A stretch of DNA of 64,000 nt from Phytophthora sp. 'mugwort' (GCA_033558025.1 JAUCEF010000011.1:1612001-1676000), one strand, 5' to 3'; positions 53,418 through 64,000 are shown, counted from the first letter of the stretch. The notes: generated by a model not told the origin, from the sequence alone. Made by a program: numbers and translations.

Positions 53418-55731
53418 TCACCGGAAAAGGGTAACCGGGGTTCCAAGGCAGTAGGTGCACCTGCTGATGTCCCCCGCCCTATCTGGCGAGTCTATTACAG
53501 TCCTGCTTTTTGTCAAGCCTTGTTATCACTGCTCTCACTAACTGCATCCCACCCTTCGACGACGCGGTCCACAAGCCGGTTGCGCTTCTCAGGGGCCGAT
53601 AGCTTTTGTAGGTTCAGCAATCTGTCCTCCGCGGCGTAATTGAACCCTCGTCACCTGAATTAAAAAGAGATCGCAAGCCGGTTGAGAGCGACATTTTATC
53701 GCTGCCAAAGTCAATTTTGCTATGCGTACTTCAATTTAGTCTCCGAGATCTAATTGGTTAAATATCAGGGTTCGCTACAAATGTCGCTATTTTATGTCCG
53801 CACCTGTCACATACAGTAAGCTATCACTCCTCCTGCTGTTACAAGTTCAACCACGTGTCGGGCTTGCCTCGATCAAAGGACGGCGTCCGGTGGCTACAGC
53901 TACCGCTGCCCTATACTACTTAACAAGAAATATGCACGGCGGGCGGTAACTGCGGTCCTTACGCGGTATGGCTGTGGTAGGACAGGCCGGAGATATTTGG
54001 CCGCGTGGAGCACGGCGGCGCGGACTTTGATACCGAGGGCTAAACTACATCTTGGTGCCTGCACGTACGTCCACTTCTGCCTCGGTTTCGACGCTCAACT
54101 ACCCGGGGCTTTGATAACCGACGGGTTGGCTGCTGCCTTGGCTCGCCTCGGTTTCGACGCTCGACACCCAGGGCTTTGACACCCGAGCGCGTCGACCGCT
54201 GACCACTCGAGGCTTTGATGCTCGAGCGCATCTGCTGTTGCCTCGGCTTCTTCGGCACGACCACACGAGGCTTTGATACCCGTCTCCTGCACACTCTCGG
54301 CGGCTATACCAGCGATCGGTGTCTCCTCTTCTCAGCTACTACCTACTTCTCTCCTCCTAGTACTTCGGCTATTCGAGTTGGTCAACCGGCTATATAAGCC
54401 GTACAAGTTGTGCTAGTTGTTATATTCGGCTTAGTGCTCTGCTGTTAAGTCAACAGGCAATCTGCTCTTCAGCTCTTCTCTGTTCTGCGGCAGATCGAAG
54501 ACTGACCGCTCCCTTGTCTTCGAATACTTCCTCCGCTCCGGAGACTCCTGGTGCTAGCTGTAGGCGTCTGTTCACTAGTGCCCAGGTCCGTCCGTTGAAA
54601 GATCGCGTCCGCCCCGCCGTCTTCACTGGTCTTGATCATCCTCGGCCGTTGCCATCCGTCCTGCTGTCCTTTCGGCTGTGGGTGATCTTCTAGTGCTCTT
54701 ACGGGTTTTCATCGGCGGGTCGACCCGTTGGGTGCCGGCACATTCATCTTGATCTTCAACGTCCATGCTGTCAGCGCTTGTATTTGAACTCCATCTTGAT
54801 CCTCGCTGTTGTCTTCCACCGGAGTGACGAGTCCACAGAATGTCATCATTCATACTATACAATAGAAAAACCTAACGCATCACATCTTTCTGTCCAAATC
54901 TGCATTAATGCGAAAAGTGGGAAGCGCGGGACTTGAACCATAGACCCCTAGTTTGGAGAATCGGAGCGGTTTTGAAACCATTAAATAGATATGCTATGCT
55001 TAGGACTGGCTGCCTACTGTCCATCCTACGCATGCTTCTCGTCCACAGGCTGACCTTCAAAGTGAACATGGTGTTTCTTTATGATTTTTATTATGGCTTG
55101 AAGACGCGGGTAAATTTGAGCAGCATCGTCGATCCTAAGAGACAACCCGCACCATATCATCGCCTTGCGCGCGTAGGACATACCACTCTTGTCCTTTCGA
55201 CTGTTGAAGGCTTTCACGGCATCGGCAGCACGTTGCAGGAAAAGCTTTTACCTGTTTTTTTTTTAAGTTTTCCCGACAATGAGCCATCCTTCCAAACCTT
55301 GTTTTGCCAACAATGTTCCTTGATCAGTTCCATCTTCTTCTCATTCCACTTGACTTTCCGTGCGTCTTTTATCTTGGGAATTATAACGAACCCGCTGTTT
55401 GGCAGAGGTCCGTCGAGTTAGGAAGGAGCAACCTGTTGTCAGAGTTGCTAGCGTCAAGCTCTGCACGGCATTCGTCCGCCTCCAGATGTCCAGAGCAGTT
55501 ATCAAGACAGATTGTTTTCTTTCGCTCGCGCATGTCTTCTCTCATCGCTTTTTACTCGAGCGATAGCCTCAAATAGGATAGTTCCCCTCAGCGTTCATAA
55601 AAATCATCATTGGGGGGGGGGGGTGAATCCGCACACTTAGTCCTCCTGATAGCCGGACAAATATGAAACCACATCAGCATACTTGAAAGCTGTGTCACCG
55701 GAAAATATAAGCGTCTTGCCGACGACCTTAA
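53418..55731. mobile_element. LTR-retrotransposon debris and unassigned repeats
   Basis: About 53838-54463 looks like an LTR. It opens TGTTACAAGTTCAACC, has a TATA box (GGCTATATAAGCC, about 54390) and closes GTTAAGTCAACA. Inside, 54040-54290 holds imperfect 40- to 60-bp repeats with GGCTTTGAYRCYCG cores. From 54464 a leader runs into a minus frame (54623-54862) with no family. At 54905-54990 (minus) is a B-box-containing tRNA-like sequence (GGTTCAAGTCC). 55026-55560 contains coding-like text (minus: AADAVKAFNSRKDKSGMSYA) of an unidentified transposon. Element boundaries are tentative. Confidence 0.35.
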
Positions 55732-56059
55732 TGTGACGGGGCACACAACACCTTGCGCACAGGAAGTGTGACTTCCGGAGAGTATACAAACTCTCCGTGA
55801 ACGGCAGTTCACTAGTCCCTGGCCTGTGGGACTGTTACCAAAACTAGGTAGAATTAAGACTGAATATATTTCTAGGTGACCCTTTTTAATGTGTCTACAT
55901 ACTAACTATTAGTCACCTATAAAGTTCCCTAGATGTTATCCTATTGAGTGGCTCTGAGGTCTTTGTACCATATCTGTGGTACCTATCTATGGCGTCATTA
56001 TCGTCGACGTCATAGTGATGTTTAGCTACATCACTTAGTGTACTTGGTACCCCGTTACA
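55732..56059 (-). repeat. 3' LTR of the Ty3/gypsy chromovirus
   Basis: A 328-bp LTR. In the element's orientation it starts TGTAACGGGGTACC and ends GCCCCGTCACA (short inverted ends TGTRACGGGG..CCCCGTYACA). Immediately outside its start lies the purine run AAATGTGGGAGGA (polypurine tract, about 56060-56072), which fixes it as the 3' LTR of a minus-strand element. Inner sequence matches 63250-63490 closely. Confidence 0.85.
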
Positions 56060-56247
56060 TCCTCCCACATTTAGGGTCAGTCTACCGACCATCCACGGCG
56101 AGTGAAAGGAAGTCGCCGACTTTCACTCTTCAAGTCGAATTAGATTGACCTCGCTGCGGTTGGTTTCCGCAGCCGACTTATTTCCTTTTGAGCCCGAGCA
56201 CTTTCACGTGCTCTTCCTTCTTCTCAGCTTTCACGTCAGCCTCAAGC

Positions 56248-58267
56248 ATGATCAAGACTCGGTCTGGCAGTGGTACGAAAGCGCCTGCTAAGCCTGTTGC
56301 TTCCAAGCAGCAGGCTAAGAGCTCTAAGTCATCTGGTAAAGGCTCGGCCAGTAAGGGATCCACCAAGGTGGTATCCAAGGTGACTCCCACGGCACCTGAA
56401 CCGCATACGGAGGACCTTGAGCTCCTCGTGGACTCTGAGGAGGACTCGGACAAGTCTCCCATGTCCTGAGTGATAATGAAATGCCGCTCGTCAAAGGGTC
56501 TTACGGCGACCTGAGTCAGTCAGACTCGCTTGGGTCCCGTACCCCGCTGTCTAGCCATAACGGCGACGATGGCGACGCGCTGAAGACACCCGTGCATCAG
56601 GGAGCCTGCGCTCACCCAAGGTGGACGAAGAGAAACCTCGTTCTCCGGGCAAGAACTTGACCATCGCTGGGACAAATGCCCGCGTCAAGGCTGCTAAAGC
56701 TGCAGCAGTCTCGGAAGTCAGCCGTAAGCGGCGAGCTGCTTTGATCCATGAAGGGTATGGAACCCTCACGATCACGAACAAGGGCTTCTTCAGTTCTCTT
56801 CCGACAAAAAGGAAGAAGGCTAAATCGGCTGAGAGATCTCCAACGATCTCGACGGGCAGCAGTCGGAGTACCAGGCTGCTCGTTATAAGGGAGTGCGGGC
56901 CTCGGCGACTCGGTCGCCTATCAAGTAATCTCCACCTGTTCGTGGAGGACTGCCTTACGCTCCTGGGTACTTCCCTCCTGAGGAGTCCCACGGAGCTGGC
57001 GCCTACATGGGTCAATTCCAGCCGCCTCGCGTGCTTCTCGGCGGGTGCACTTCTCGGGGCGCTTATGAGCGCCACCTGGTGTCCAAGCAGCCCCTGTTCC
57101 AGAACACGCGCATCGCTCGATGCGTGCTCTTGGCACCGCACAACATACCGATCAAGGAGCTCACGAGCCGGCGAAAGAAGCCAGAACCCCGGTCAGGACT
57201 GCGACCTGTGTGGGGCTATCCAGCCGTAATGCCCCCACACTGTGACTCCTTCCAAGAGGCCGAGGCCGTCTTTGGAAGTGGGCAGCTACGCGCTGTTCCC
57301 AAGGACAACTCGAGGTTCTCCGGCAGGATCTAACCCTGGAGGCCATCCTTGACCTCCGAGATTTGCGTATTGTGTTTGTCCATGTGGTTGGCAAACGGCA
57401 GCTCTCTCGAGAACTGCAGAAGCATTCCGCTTCTAGCGCTCATGATGAGCGCGGGTACGGTCTTGGCGCTACGACCCCACCCCGTTCGGGCAAGAAAGCC
57501 CGAACTACTTACGAAGCCGCCGCCGATTCTATTCCCACATCGCGACAGCTTTCGTCCAGTCAGCCTGGAACCGTTCGTACGGCTCCCACGTGCACTCAGC
57601 TTCCGAGTACCCTCTCCACTTCACGCAAAGCTGGCGCTTCCCGTGAACCGCCCGCTCCTGAACCACACGCTCTACGTGGTAGTGAGTCTCCCCATTATGG
57701 TCGAGGAGAGGCGATGGTGCCTTCGAACGAGTACGAGTATGAGGCGCCGCCCCTCCGGTCCAGATCAGGACCTGGTGTGCCGCCTTCGGCTCCACCTCGG
57801 GTCGTTGAAGACACCGCTTTCGTCGTCGAGTCCTTGCGCTTGAGATTGCGCTTGGACTCGGTGAGGGCGGGGGTGGCGCCGCCCAAGCCAGGAGCGCTGG
57901 GGTCCTTGGGCTGATTCGTGACGACGTTAATCGTCTGGCCGATGACTTGTCGGCCCTCGAAGGAGGGGTCGACCGTCGTACGAATGACGTGGACGATATC
58001 TTCCAACGTCTGGATGTTTTTTGGGCGTCCAAGCACCGAGTCCAACGAGAGATGTCTCTCATTCGGGACCTCCTGCTGCCTGTGCCCCAGACAGGAGCGG
58101 CTCCTGCGTACTCCCAGCTGTATCACTATGGCTCATACGCGGCGTATGCAGCCGGGGTTCCTTCGTATAAAGCCCTCCCGCGGTCCCGCAAGGAACCTGG
58201 GTTTCTGGCTCTGGGCGCGCTCAGAGACAAGAGTCGCAGCCTCGCTTTGAAGAGCTGGGGAATGTGA
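56248..58267 (+). pseudogene. antisense ORF of the chromovirus (aORF), decayed
   Basis: On the strand opposite to pol, coding-like sequence starts at the ATG at 56248 (MIKTRSGSGTKAPAKPVASK). It passes through several frameshifts: 56469 shift, then LSDNEMPLVKGSYGDLSQSD; SPGKNLTIAGTNARVKAAKA; RKRRAALIHEGYGTLTITNK; PFQPPRVLLGGCTSRGAY; CVLLAPHNIPIKELTSRR; EAILDLRDLRIVFVHVVG. It ends LIRDDVNRLADDLSALEGGV, QRLDVFWASKHRVQREMSL and a terminal SLALKSWGM at 58267. The first part is basic and Ser/Lys-rich, the last a coiled coil. It overlaps the minus-strand chromodomain (57529-57680). Function unknown. Confidence 0.55.
57529..57681 (-). CDS. chromodomain at the C-terminus of pol
   Basis: The minus strand codes YHVERVVQERAVHGKRQLCV, then KWRGYSEAECTWEPYERF. 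This has the chromodomain pattern: aromatic cage positions near Tyr/Val at the start, the KWRGY strand and the TWEP turn. In chromoviruses this domain is fused to integrase and guides insertion to marked chromatin. It is separated from the integrase GPY/F-like region by a linker of about 600 nt with frame breaks. It shares its DNA with the antisense ORF. Confidence 0.8.
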   Translation of the reverse strand, partial: YHVERVVQERAVHGKRQLCVKWRGYSEAECTWEPYERFQADWTKAVAMWE

Positions 58268-59300
58268 TCCCTGCGGATCATGGTACCGCTTCAGACGGTC
58301 CACGTAGAACTTCGGGTGGGTCATTATCGGCTTAGGCAGGTCAATGGTATATGCCGGACCATGCCTGGCCATGACCGCGGTCCAATGAAGCTGTGCTTCA
58401 GCTTGTAGCTCCCAACGAAACTTATCGTGGCGAGTGGCAAGTGCCTAGTCTTTAGTAGGACTAATTCACCCACATTAAACACGTCTAAGTTTCCCCTTCC
58501 ATTCTGTCAGAGTACTCCTTTTGGTTGTTCTGTGCCGCTGCCATGTCATCACGGACAAGGCTGATTACATTCAGCCTGATGTCTATAAAAAACACCACTT
58601 GTTTCCGTAAGGAAACCGGCCTCATGTCCGAGACCTGGGAGGAAAGCGCTTTCCGAGCCTCTCCCCCCTTAGAAACAAAGACGGGATGTTGCCCGAAAAG
58701 TGAGCGGCACCCATGGATGGCGTAAGCCATTCAGGTAGCACGGGGTCCGGGTCCGGTATACCCAGTCGATGCGTGGACATGTGCAGCCTCGTTCCAAGTA
58801 GTAGGAACAGGGTTCGCCAGGACGTAGCGGTAAACCGCGGGTCACGATCCGAGACAATTGTCTCCGGCAGACCATGATGGCGGAAAATGCCGTCCATGAA
58901 CAGCTTCGCAGCTTGTTCCCGGTCACTGTGTCTTTGACTGGAGCAAGACGCACCATCTTGCTCAGACGGCACACGAACACCAAGATGCCGGTGTTTCCGT
59001 GGCCGTCGGCTGGAAGTTCGAAGATGAAATCCAGACTCATCGACTTCCAGCAGTCCGCTGGAACGGGCAGGCTCTGCAAGGGAGCCGAGGCGTGCCCGGC
59101 GGGTTTCACTCGCTGACACGTTTCTCATGTCTTCACGTACTGTACGACCCACTTGTACATGTGGGTTCACCAAAAGTGCTGAGAGATCGATTGGAAGGTC
59201 TTCTCGCGGCCCATGTGACCGCGGACGGCGCACCGTGCGCCTCCTGAAGGATATCAAACTTTAGATCCTCGTCGTTTGGTACGACTACCCGTGGGGTTCA
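58240..59300 (-). pseudogene. integrase (gypsy), catalytic core partly deleted
   Basis: Minus frames give the H2C2-type zinc-binding end (CQRVKPAGH near 59105). The core has SLDFIFELPADGHGNTGILV (first Asp), then IVSDRDPRF (second Asp) in another frame. The text then jumps from RLHMSTHR to YLNGLRHPWVPLTF. In intact relatives these are separated by the segment containing the catalytic Glu and about 70 further residues. Further left come a helix AQNNQKEYSDRMEG and, at 58372-58250, ARHGPAYTIDLPKPIMTHPK (GPY/F-like module). The DDE triad is incomplete and the frame is broken. Confidence 0.7.
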
Positions 59301-59399
59301 TGGGGCTCTACTTGATAATAGAGCAGGCCATCGACCCACTCGTATCGATGGAGCCGGGCTCTCTGATGTGACGTGAGCCAACCGGCCTTGACTTCCTTG

Positions 59400-60860
59400 C
59401 CAACGGCCAGGAAACGCACCAGAGGCGCCAGGGATTCGTCGCCCGATACGCCATGCGGTCGTGACGCGCTTATCTCCGTCAGCTCATAGTCCGGCCTGCG
59501 TGGCAACACATCGGCAAGCACGTTGAGCTTGTCAGGCTTGCACTCGACGCGGAAGGTATATTCTGCGAGAAGGACAGCTACCTCGCCGTCCGTTGGGACA
59601 AATGGGGCGATTTTGTCGCCGTCCGTAAGGATGCGTGATCTGTGTAGATCCCAAAAGGCTGAGAGCCCAGGAGGTGCACCCGGATCTTGACAAGGGCGTA
59701 CTGCATGGCAAGCAGCTCCTTGTCATGAACGGGGTAGTTCCGTTCGGCAGCCTTGAGCTTCCTGGGCTGAAATGAGATCACTCGTGTTCACGTCCTGCTG
59801 TATCGTGCTGCAGCAATCAGCACCCGATTGCATGATAGGATGCATCACAGACGACGCTGAACGCCTTCGCCTCATCCGGCAGTTCCAGCACAGGCGGCTT
59901 CTGAAGGCTTGCCTTGACATTGACATTGTCAAAGGCTTTCTGATGCTCACGCCCCCAGTGCCAGTCGGTATCCTTCTCTAGAAGATCCGACAAAAGTCTA
60001 GTCATTCCCGCGTATCCTTCGCTGTAGTTATGGAGGTAGTTGGCTAAGCCCAGCAACTTCCTCAGGGTCCTTCTGGGACATTGGCGTTGGCCAAGCCGAA
60101 ATGGCCTCGACTTCCCTCCGGGTCGGTTCGAACGCCGGCGTTTCTAACGAAGCAACCGAGAACTTTGATCTCTTGTGCCGCGAAGACGCACTTGTCGATG
60201 TTGGCATAGAGCGTGTTCGCTCTCATGACCTCCAACATTCGACGGAGGTGCTCCCAATGCACCTCCACAGCCGTCTTGTCTTCCTCGGCACGGCTATGGA
60301 CGAAGATGTCGTCGAAGTACGACTGCGCGTACGCACGCAGTGGTCTAAAAAACTGCGTCACCAGGCGATTGAACGTTGCCGGGGCATTATACAGGCCCTG
60401 TGGCATCACAAGCCACTCCCAGAGCATACTGCTCGGGATGCGCACTGCGGTGAGTGGGACGTTGCTCCCGCGCATCAGGATCGGGTAGTATTCATCCACC
60501 AGATCCAGGGCGCTGTATAACTCGCACCCGGCCATGTTGTTTAACAACACTTCCTTTCGCGGGATGGATGTCTGGGCCGGGATCGTTGCGCTGTCCAGCT
60601 TATTAAAAGCAGGGACCAGACACCACTTCCCGCAGAAGGTTGGCGTCGAGTGCGTGGATTTCGATTCCAGCACCATGCCTGCCTTGGCCTTTGCGGCGAA
60701 GAAGACATCAAGGGCCTCGCACTGCTCTCTAGGCAGTGGCCATTGTCTGATGACATAGTATCTTGTGCCCGGCGCGAGATCAATCTCGTGCCTAATCCCA
60801 CGATCCGGTGGGAGTTAAGACGATAAATCCTTGAACACAACGTTCTCGAACTCCTTCATC
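59400..60860 (-). pseudogene. reverse transcriptase and RNase H (gypsy)
   Basis: RT: KLDSATIPAQTSIPRKEVLL, SALDLVDEYYPILM, VMPQGLYNAPATFNRLV and the catalytic box SYFDDIFVHS (YFDD in place of YVDD). ANIDKCVFAAQEIKVLGCFV and LGLANYLHNYSEGYA follow. RNase H: VVCDASYHAIGC (first Asp), VHDKELLAMQYALVKIRVHL (Glu) and GIYTDHASL (Asp). Frameshifts at about 60060 and 59775 separate the pieces. Upstream (60980-61444) is an acidic/basic linker. All catalytic carboxylates are still legible but the polyprotein cannot be translated in one frame. Confidence 0.8.
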
Positions 60861-61503
60861 AAAGGATACAGTGGATCCTTCGGGTTCTTGAGAATATCAG
60901 AACCCAAGCGCGAGGCACGCTGGAAGGAGAATGCCTCCAGGATGTCCTCGTCCATAACCGAGGAGGAATTCAATTACTCTGAAGTGGCCTCTTGCTTCAC
61001 GAGTACCATCTCTGCGATTTCTCCTGCATTCAGGTCCGCCAGGAAATCTGTCGGCGCCAACTCTTCGAAGTTTAGTAACTCTGGCACCTCTGGCAGCGGC
61101 TCTAGCTGGATGCTGCCTGCCTTGACGCGATGGCCGGTCTCGCCGTCGCGGATGTGGTAACACTCTTCGACTGGACGCGTCGGAAGAATTCGGGCCCTTG
61201 GTTCCGACTCGCTTGAAGCGATTCCAGTCTGAAATGACTTCAGGCTCGACTTGCAGTGTCGATTATGTCGTCGAGGGCGACCGTGACGTGGTACTTCGTT
61301 ACCCACGTCTGTGGACGTCTCATTGACGACATCCAAAGCCTCTAGAACTTCGTGTGGAACATGGTTACCCACACAAGAAGTGCATTCCGCCACTTCTTCT
61401 TTAGTTACGGTCCGGTCGACCTGATGTGGAACAAGGTTACACACATAGGAAGCGCCTTGCGCGTCTTCCTCGCCAGTTTCAGTCTGGATGACTTAGTGTG
61501 AAC

Positions 61504-62100
61504 CTAGATACGCACCTGTTCGGTGCCTCCGGGCACCGCCACTCTTGATGCCTCAGCCGCCGGTCTAGATTCCGGCGGGGGTCGAGGGCTATCCTGTAAG
61601 GACTGCCGCAATCGACCAGGTGCAGCTTCTGCTGCCAGCGCTTGTAGGGAGTCGCTCAATACGTCGGCGGCTCCCAAAAATTCACTGGATGCTCTTGCAT
61701 CCCGGCACCCCTTTCGGACACCCCAGTTCCTGACAGAGATGGGAACATGACTCACCAATGCTCTACCAGTAACTGCGGGCCGGCTGGACCCGTTGGTATT
61801 GCTCCACCAATCGATCCATGTCTCATGTTTCTCGAGCCAGGGCATGCCCAGGATCAAGTCATACTTGCCCATCGCTAAAACAGTAAACTGCTCCATGCTG
61901 TCGAAATCCTCGAACTTCACAGCTAGATCCACATGGATCTTGGGAACAGTAATCACCGTTCCGTCGGCCAGTTGTACTGACATGGTCCCGTTGCCTTTGC
62001 TTTATCCCAATGCATCGGCCAACTTGTTCTGTTCTCCGCAACAGTCTGGCGGCGTGCGAAATTCTTTGACACCCCGGAGTCTATCAAGACTCGGAAGGGA
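61504..62100 (-). pseudogene. retropepsin-like aspartic protease (gypsy)
   Basis: The minus strand gives FRVLIDSGVSKNFARRQTV (active-site Asp in DSG, near 62085). After a stop or shift, VQLADGTVITVPKIHVDLAV and MGKYDLILGMPWLEKH follow, the conserved second half (ILGMPWL) of the RVP_2-type protease. Ser replaces the usual Thr after the catalytic Asp, as in some elements. Confidence 0.75.
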
Positions 62101-62183
62101 TGGGTATATCCCGTAGACTTACGTGTACTAGTAGAAGCCCAACGCTGCCGTTTTTGATTCGCGAGTGCACAGACGCTCAGGGG

Positions 62184-63189
62184 TTAAGTCTCCATGGCGC
62201 CACCCGCGCACCGCTCATGAAGAATTAGAGCTTCCCCAGTAGGGCTCCCCGCCCCTACTGGTGTCCTACGTCCCCCTGCACATATGCTTGGGAGGGAAAC
62301 GTTTTCGTTCCCCCCCCCTCCCGCAGGACAGGCACGCGCCATGTGCCCTAGCTTGCCACAGCAATAGCAGCGAATATTTTGAGGCTCGGCGAGCTCAAGT
62401 TTCATAGGAACTGGCCCGCTTTGGGCTCCGAGACTTGGTGTCGCCGCCCCTGGCCGCCGGCCTGCGCGCCTGGCGGTGACTGTACCCCTCTTAGAGGGCG
62501 ACTTGGATCGTCTCTTTCAGAGTATTGGCCAGCACCCGAAACATCTGGTTGCGAGTCGGGCCTACGCTTAGGTCATCCATGAACACCGTCGCCTTGATGT
62601 GTTCATGGAGTGGGTTTCCCACAAGGGATGTGGTGACCTCCCGTATCTCCTGGATGTACTCGTGCAGCAGACGCCTTCTCTGTTTATATGACAGGAAGCG
62701 TGACCGTTGGCGGAACTCATAGTTCGCCGGGAGGAACGCGGGTTTTAGCTGCTCACAGAGCTGAGGCCGTGATGCGAAGCATCCAGGCGTTGTTGCTTCC
62801 CGCGTATAACGCTTAGGACGGCAGCTAAGGTTGGAGAGGGCGAGCGCCATTCGGAGGTGTTCGAAAGAAATGACAGCCGCATCCATTGCGAGCTCTACTT
62901 CTCGCATCCACAAGTGAAGGTTTCCCTCTTCCTTCCCTTCGTACGGGTTTACCTTCAACCTCAGCGGCATGCGGATGACCGGTTTCGGCTCTGCGGCCGG
63001 AACCTGCAGGTTACTCCGAACGTGTTCAATGAGCCTCTGCTCATACATGTCGAACGTGGTCACGCACTCGACCTGCTCAGCTTGCGTTGACGACTAGCTG
63101 TGCAAGGCATCCATGCCAAATATGCCAGCCATCTTACGAATGGACTCAAACTGTGAGTCGTTCAGATGGGAAAACTCATTCCGGTCCAT
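62184..63189 (-). pseudogene. gag with CCHC zinc knuckle (gypsy)
   Basis: The start is the ATG at 63189 (MDRNEFSHLNDSQFESIRKM), with an in-frame TAG about 31 codons later. The same frame then continues FDMYEQRLIEHVRSNLQV to about 62491. It includes a capsid-like region (NPYEGKEEGNLHLWMREVEL, FRQRSRFLSYKQR). A shift leads to the nucleocapsid knuckle CYCCGKLGHMARAC near 62370, which binds RNA. The element's 5' UTR and primer-binding site (TTGGTAGCACTTGTAGTC on the minus strand) lie between it and the LTR. Confidence 0.75.
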
Positions 63190-63249
63190 GTTGCTAGGAC
63201 CCAGAGGTTTCACGTAGAAACGGCGTGAATTGACTACAAGTGCTACCAA

Positions 63250-63761
63250 GTGTGACTTCCGAAGAGTATACAAACTCTCAGTAAGCGGCAGTTCACAAGT
63301 TCCTAGTCTGGGGGACTGTTACCAAACTAGGTAGATTTAAGACTGAATAGATTTATAGATGACCCCTTTTAATGCGTCTACATACTAACTATTAGTCACC
63401 TATAAAGTAATCTAGATATTATCCTATTGGGTGGATCTGAGGTCTTTGTACCATATGTGTGGTACCTATCTGTGACGTTATTACCGTGACATTACCGTGA
63501 CGTCACAGATAGGTACCACACATATGGTACAAAGACCTCAAATCCACCCAATAGGATAATATCTAGATTACTTTATAGGTGACTAATAGTTAGTATGTAG
63601 ACGCATTAAAAGGGGTCATCTATAAATCTATTCAGTCTTAAATCTACCTAGTTGGTAACAGTCCCCCAGACTAGGAACTTGTGAACTGCCGCTCACTGAG
63701 AGTTTGTATACTCTCCGGAAGTCACACTTCCTGTGCGCAAGGTGTCGTGGGCTCCGTCACA
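63250..63761. repeat. LTR head-to-head palindrome
   Basis: 63250-63485 is the truncated 5' LTR of the gypsy element. 63495-63761 is the inverted copy of the same LTR, extending to its true end (CTCCGTCACA). The arms are nearly identical over about 235 bp. The centre (about 63487) holds a direct repeat ATTACCGTGAC. Both copies lack the first 60-70 bp of U3. Confidence 0.9.
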
Positions 63762-64000
63762 GGTTGTGTATGCTCATCAATTAATGCCACCAACATCCTA
63801 CCACGAACAGTCCACACTTTTATTTTTAACGACGTAATAGCCTTCTAGGTTTGCATACCTAAAAACAAAATCCATACACACTTTAGAAGCGCCAAACACA
63901 TCCACTGTATTTAGTATTCAGCGTCATAAAGGTCTCGTGTAGTAGCATATCTAACCGCCAACCAGTGTATTACAGCGCACCACAGTTTTAATTAATCATT
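63762..64000. other. flank to the right of the palindrome
   Basis: AT-rich, no coding frame, no clear repeat within the window. Confidence 0.4.

Larger units (their letters stand above)
55732..63490 (-). mobile_element. Ty3/gypsy chromovirus, inactive, about 7.8 kb
   Basis: Order from the 5' side (right): truncated 5' LTR, gag with CCHC knuckle, aspartic protease, reverse transcriptase, RNase H, integrase, GPY/F-like module, linker, chromodomain, an antisense ORF region, PPT, 3' LTR. The coding parts are broken by frameshifts and stops (for example a TAG early in gag). The integrase lacks the segment holding its catalytic Glu. The LTRs are still alike, so the insertion is not very old. The gag-PR-RT-RH-INT order and chromodomain define Metaviridae, chromovirus branch. 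Confidence 0.85.

Noticed and set aside
54905..54990. tRNA-Leu(CAA)-like sequence on the minus strand
   Set aside because: A B box and a possible CAA loop exist, but the D arm, T stem and acceptor do not pair; at best a remnant.

Overview
The window reads as nuclear DNA of an oomycete, most likely Phytophthora or a close relative. Genes carry few, short introns (about 55-85 nt, GT..AG). Intergenic gaps are small in the gene-dense part. Several starts are preceded by sequences resembling the oomycete initiator (TCATTYYNCAWTTT). The gene content also fits: a GH6 cellobiohydrolase, a GH30 glycanase, a tail-anchored coiled-coil protein, and abundant pogo/Tigger, hAT, PIF/Harbinger and Ty3/gypsy relics. 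The species cannot be fixed from the sequence alone.

Layout. (1) 1-0.9 kb: tail of a pogo-like DDE transposase. (2) 1.4-27.0 kb: a compact housekeeping block. In order it holds a four-KH RNA-binding protein, a tail-anchored coiled-coil protein, two oomycete proteins of unknown function (one with two introns, one with one), a tail-anchored unknown, a PH-domain protein, a Hep59/C9orf78-type splicing protein, a DUF4833-like protein, a TauE/SafE-type anion permease, a small mitochondrial-looking protein, MCM3 (five exons, 808 aa), an LRR protein, secreted GH6, a nitroreductase, sulfite oxidase, and a basic/coiled-coil M96-like protein. (3) 27-47 kb: a repeat-rich stretch with no intact gene. It holds PIF/Harbinger, pogo and hAT corpses, 5S- and tRNA-like remnants around an LTR fragment, several hairpins and MITEs, a Pro/Ser/Thr-rich gene relic and a frameshifted annexin pseudogene. 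(4) 47-53.4 kb: a gene island with a truncated sulfite-oxidase paralogue, secreted GH30, a eukaryotic SfsA homologue and a small methyltransferase whose 3' end looks cut off. (5) 53.4-64 kb: LTR debris, then a 7.8-kb minus-strand Ty3/gypsy chromovirus (3' LTR at 55.7-56.1 kb, truncated 5' LTR at 63.25-63.49 kb) that also carries a separate antisense reading frame.

Functional links. Sulfite oxidase, the TauE/SafE-type permease and the truncated sulfite-oxidase paralogue put three possible sulfur-oxyanion genes in one 32-kb stretch. GH6 and GH30 are secreted polysaccharide-degrading enzymes. MCM3, the KH protein and the Hep59 homologue are nuclear housekeeping genes. The least expected structures are the antisense ORF overlapping the chromodomain of the gypsy element, the roughly 500-bp LTR palindrome at 63.5 kb, and the sulfite-oxidase-like protein that keeps its heme motif but has lost active-site residues. 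All splice sites were inferred by eye from GT..AG signals, frame and protein continuity.
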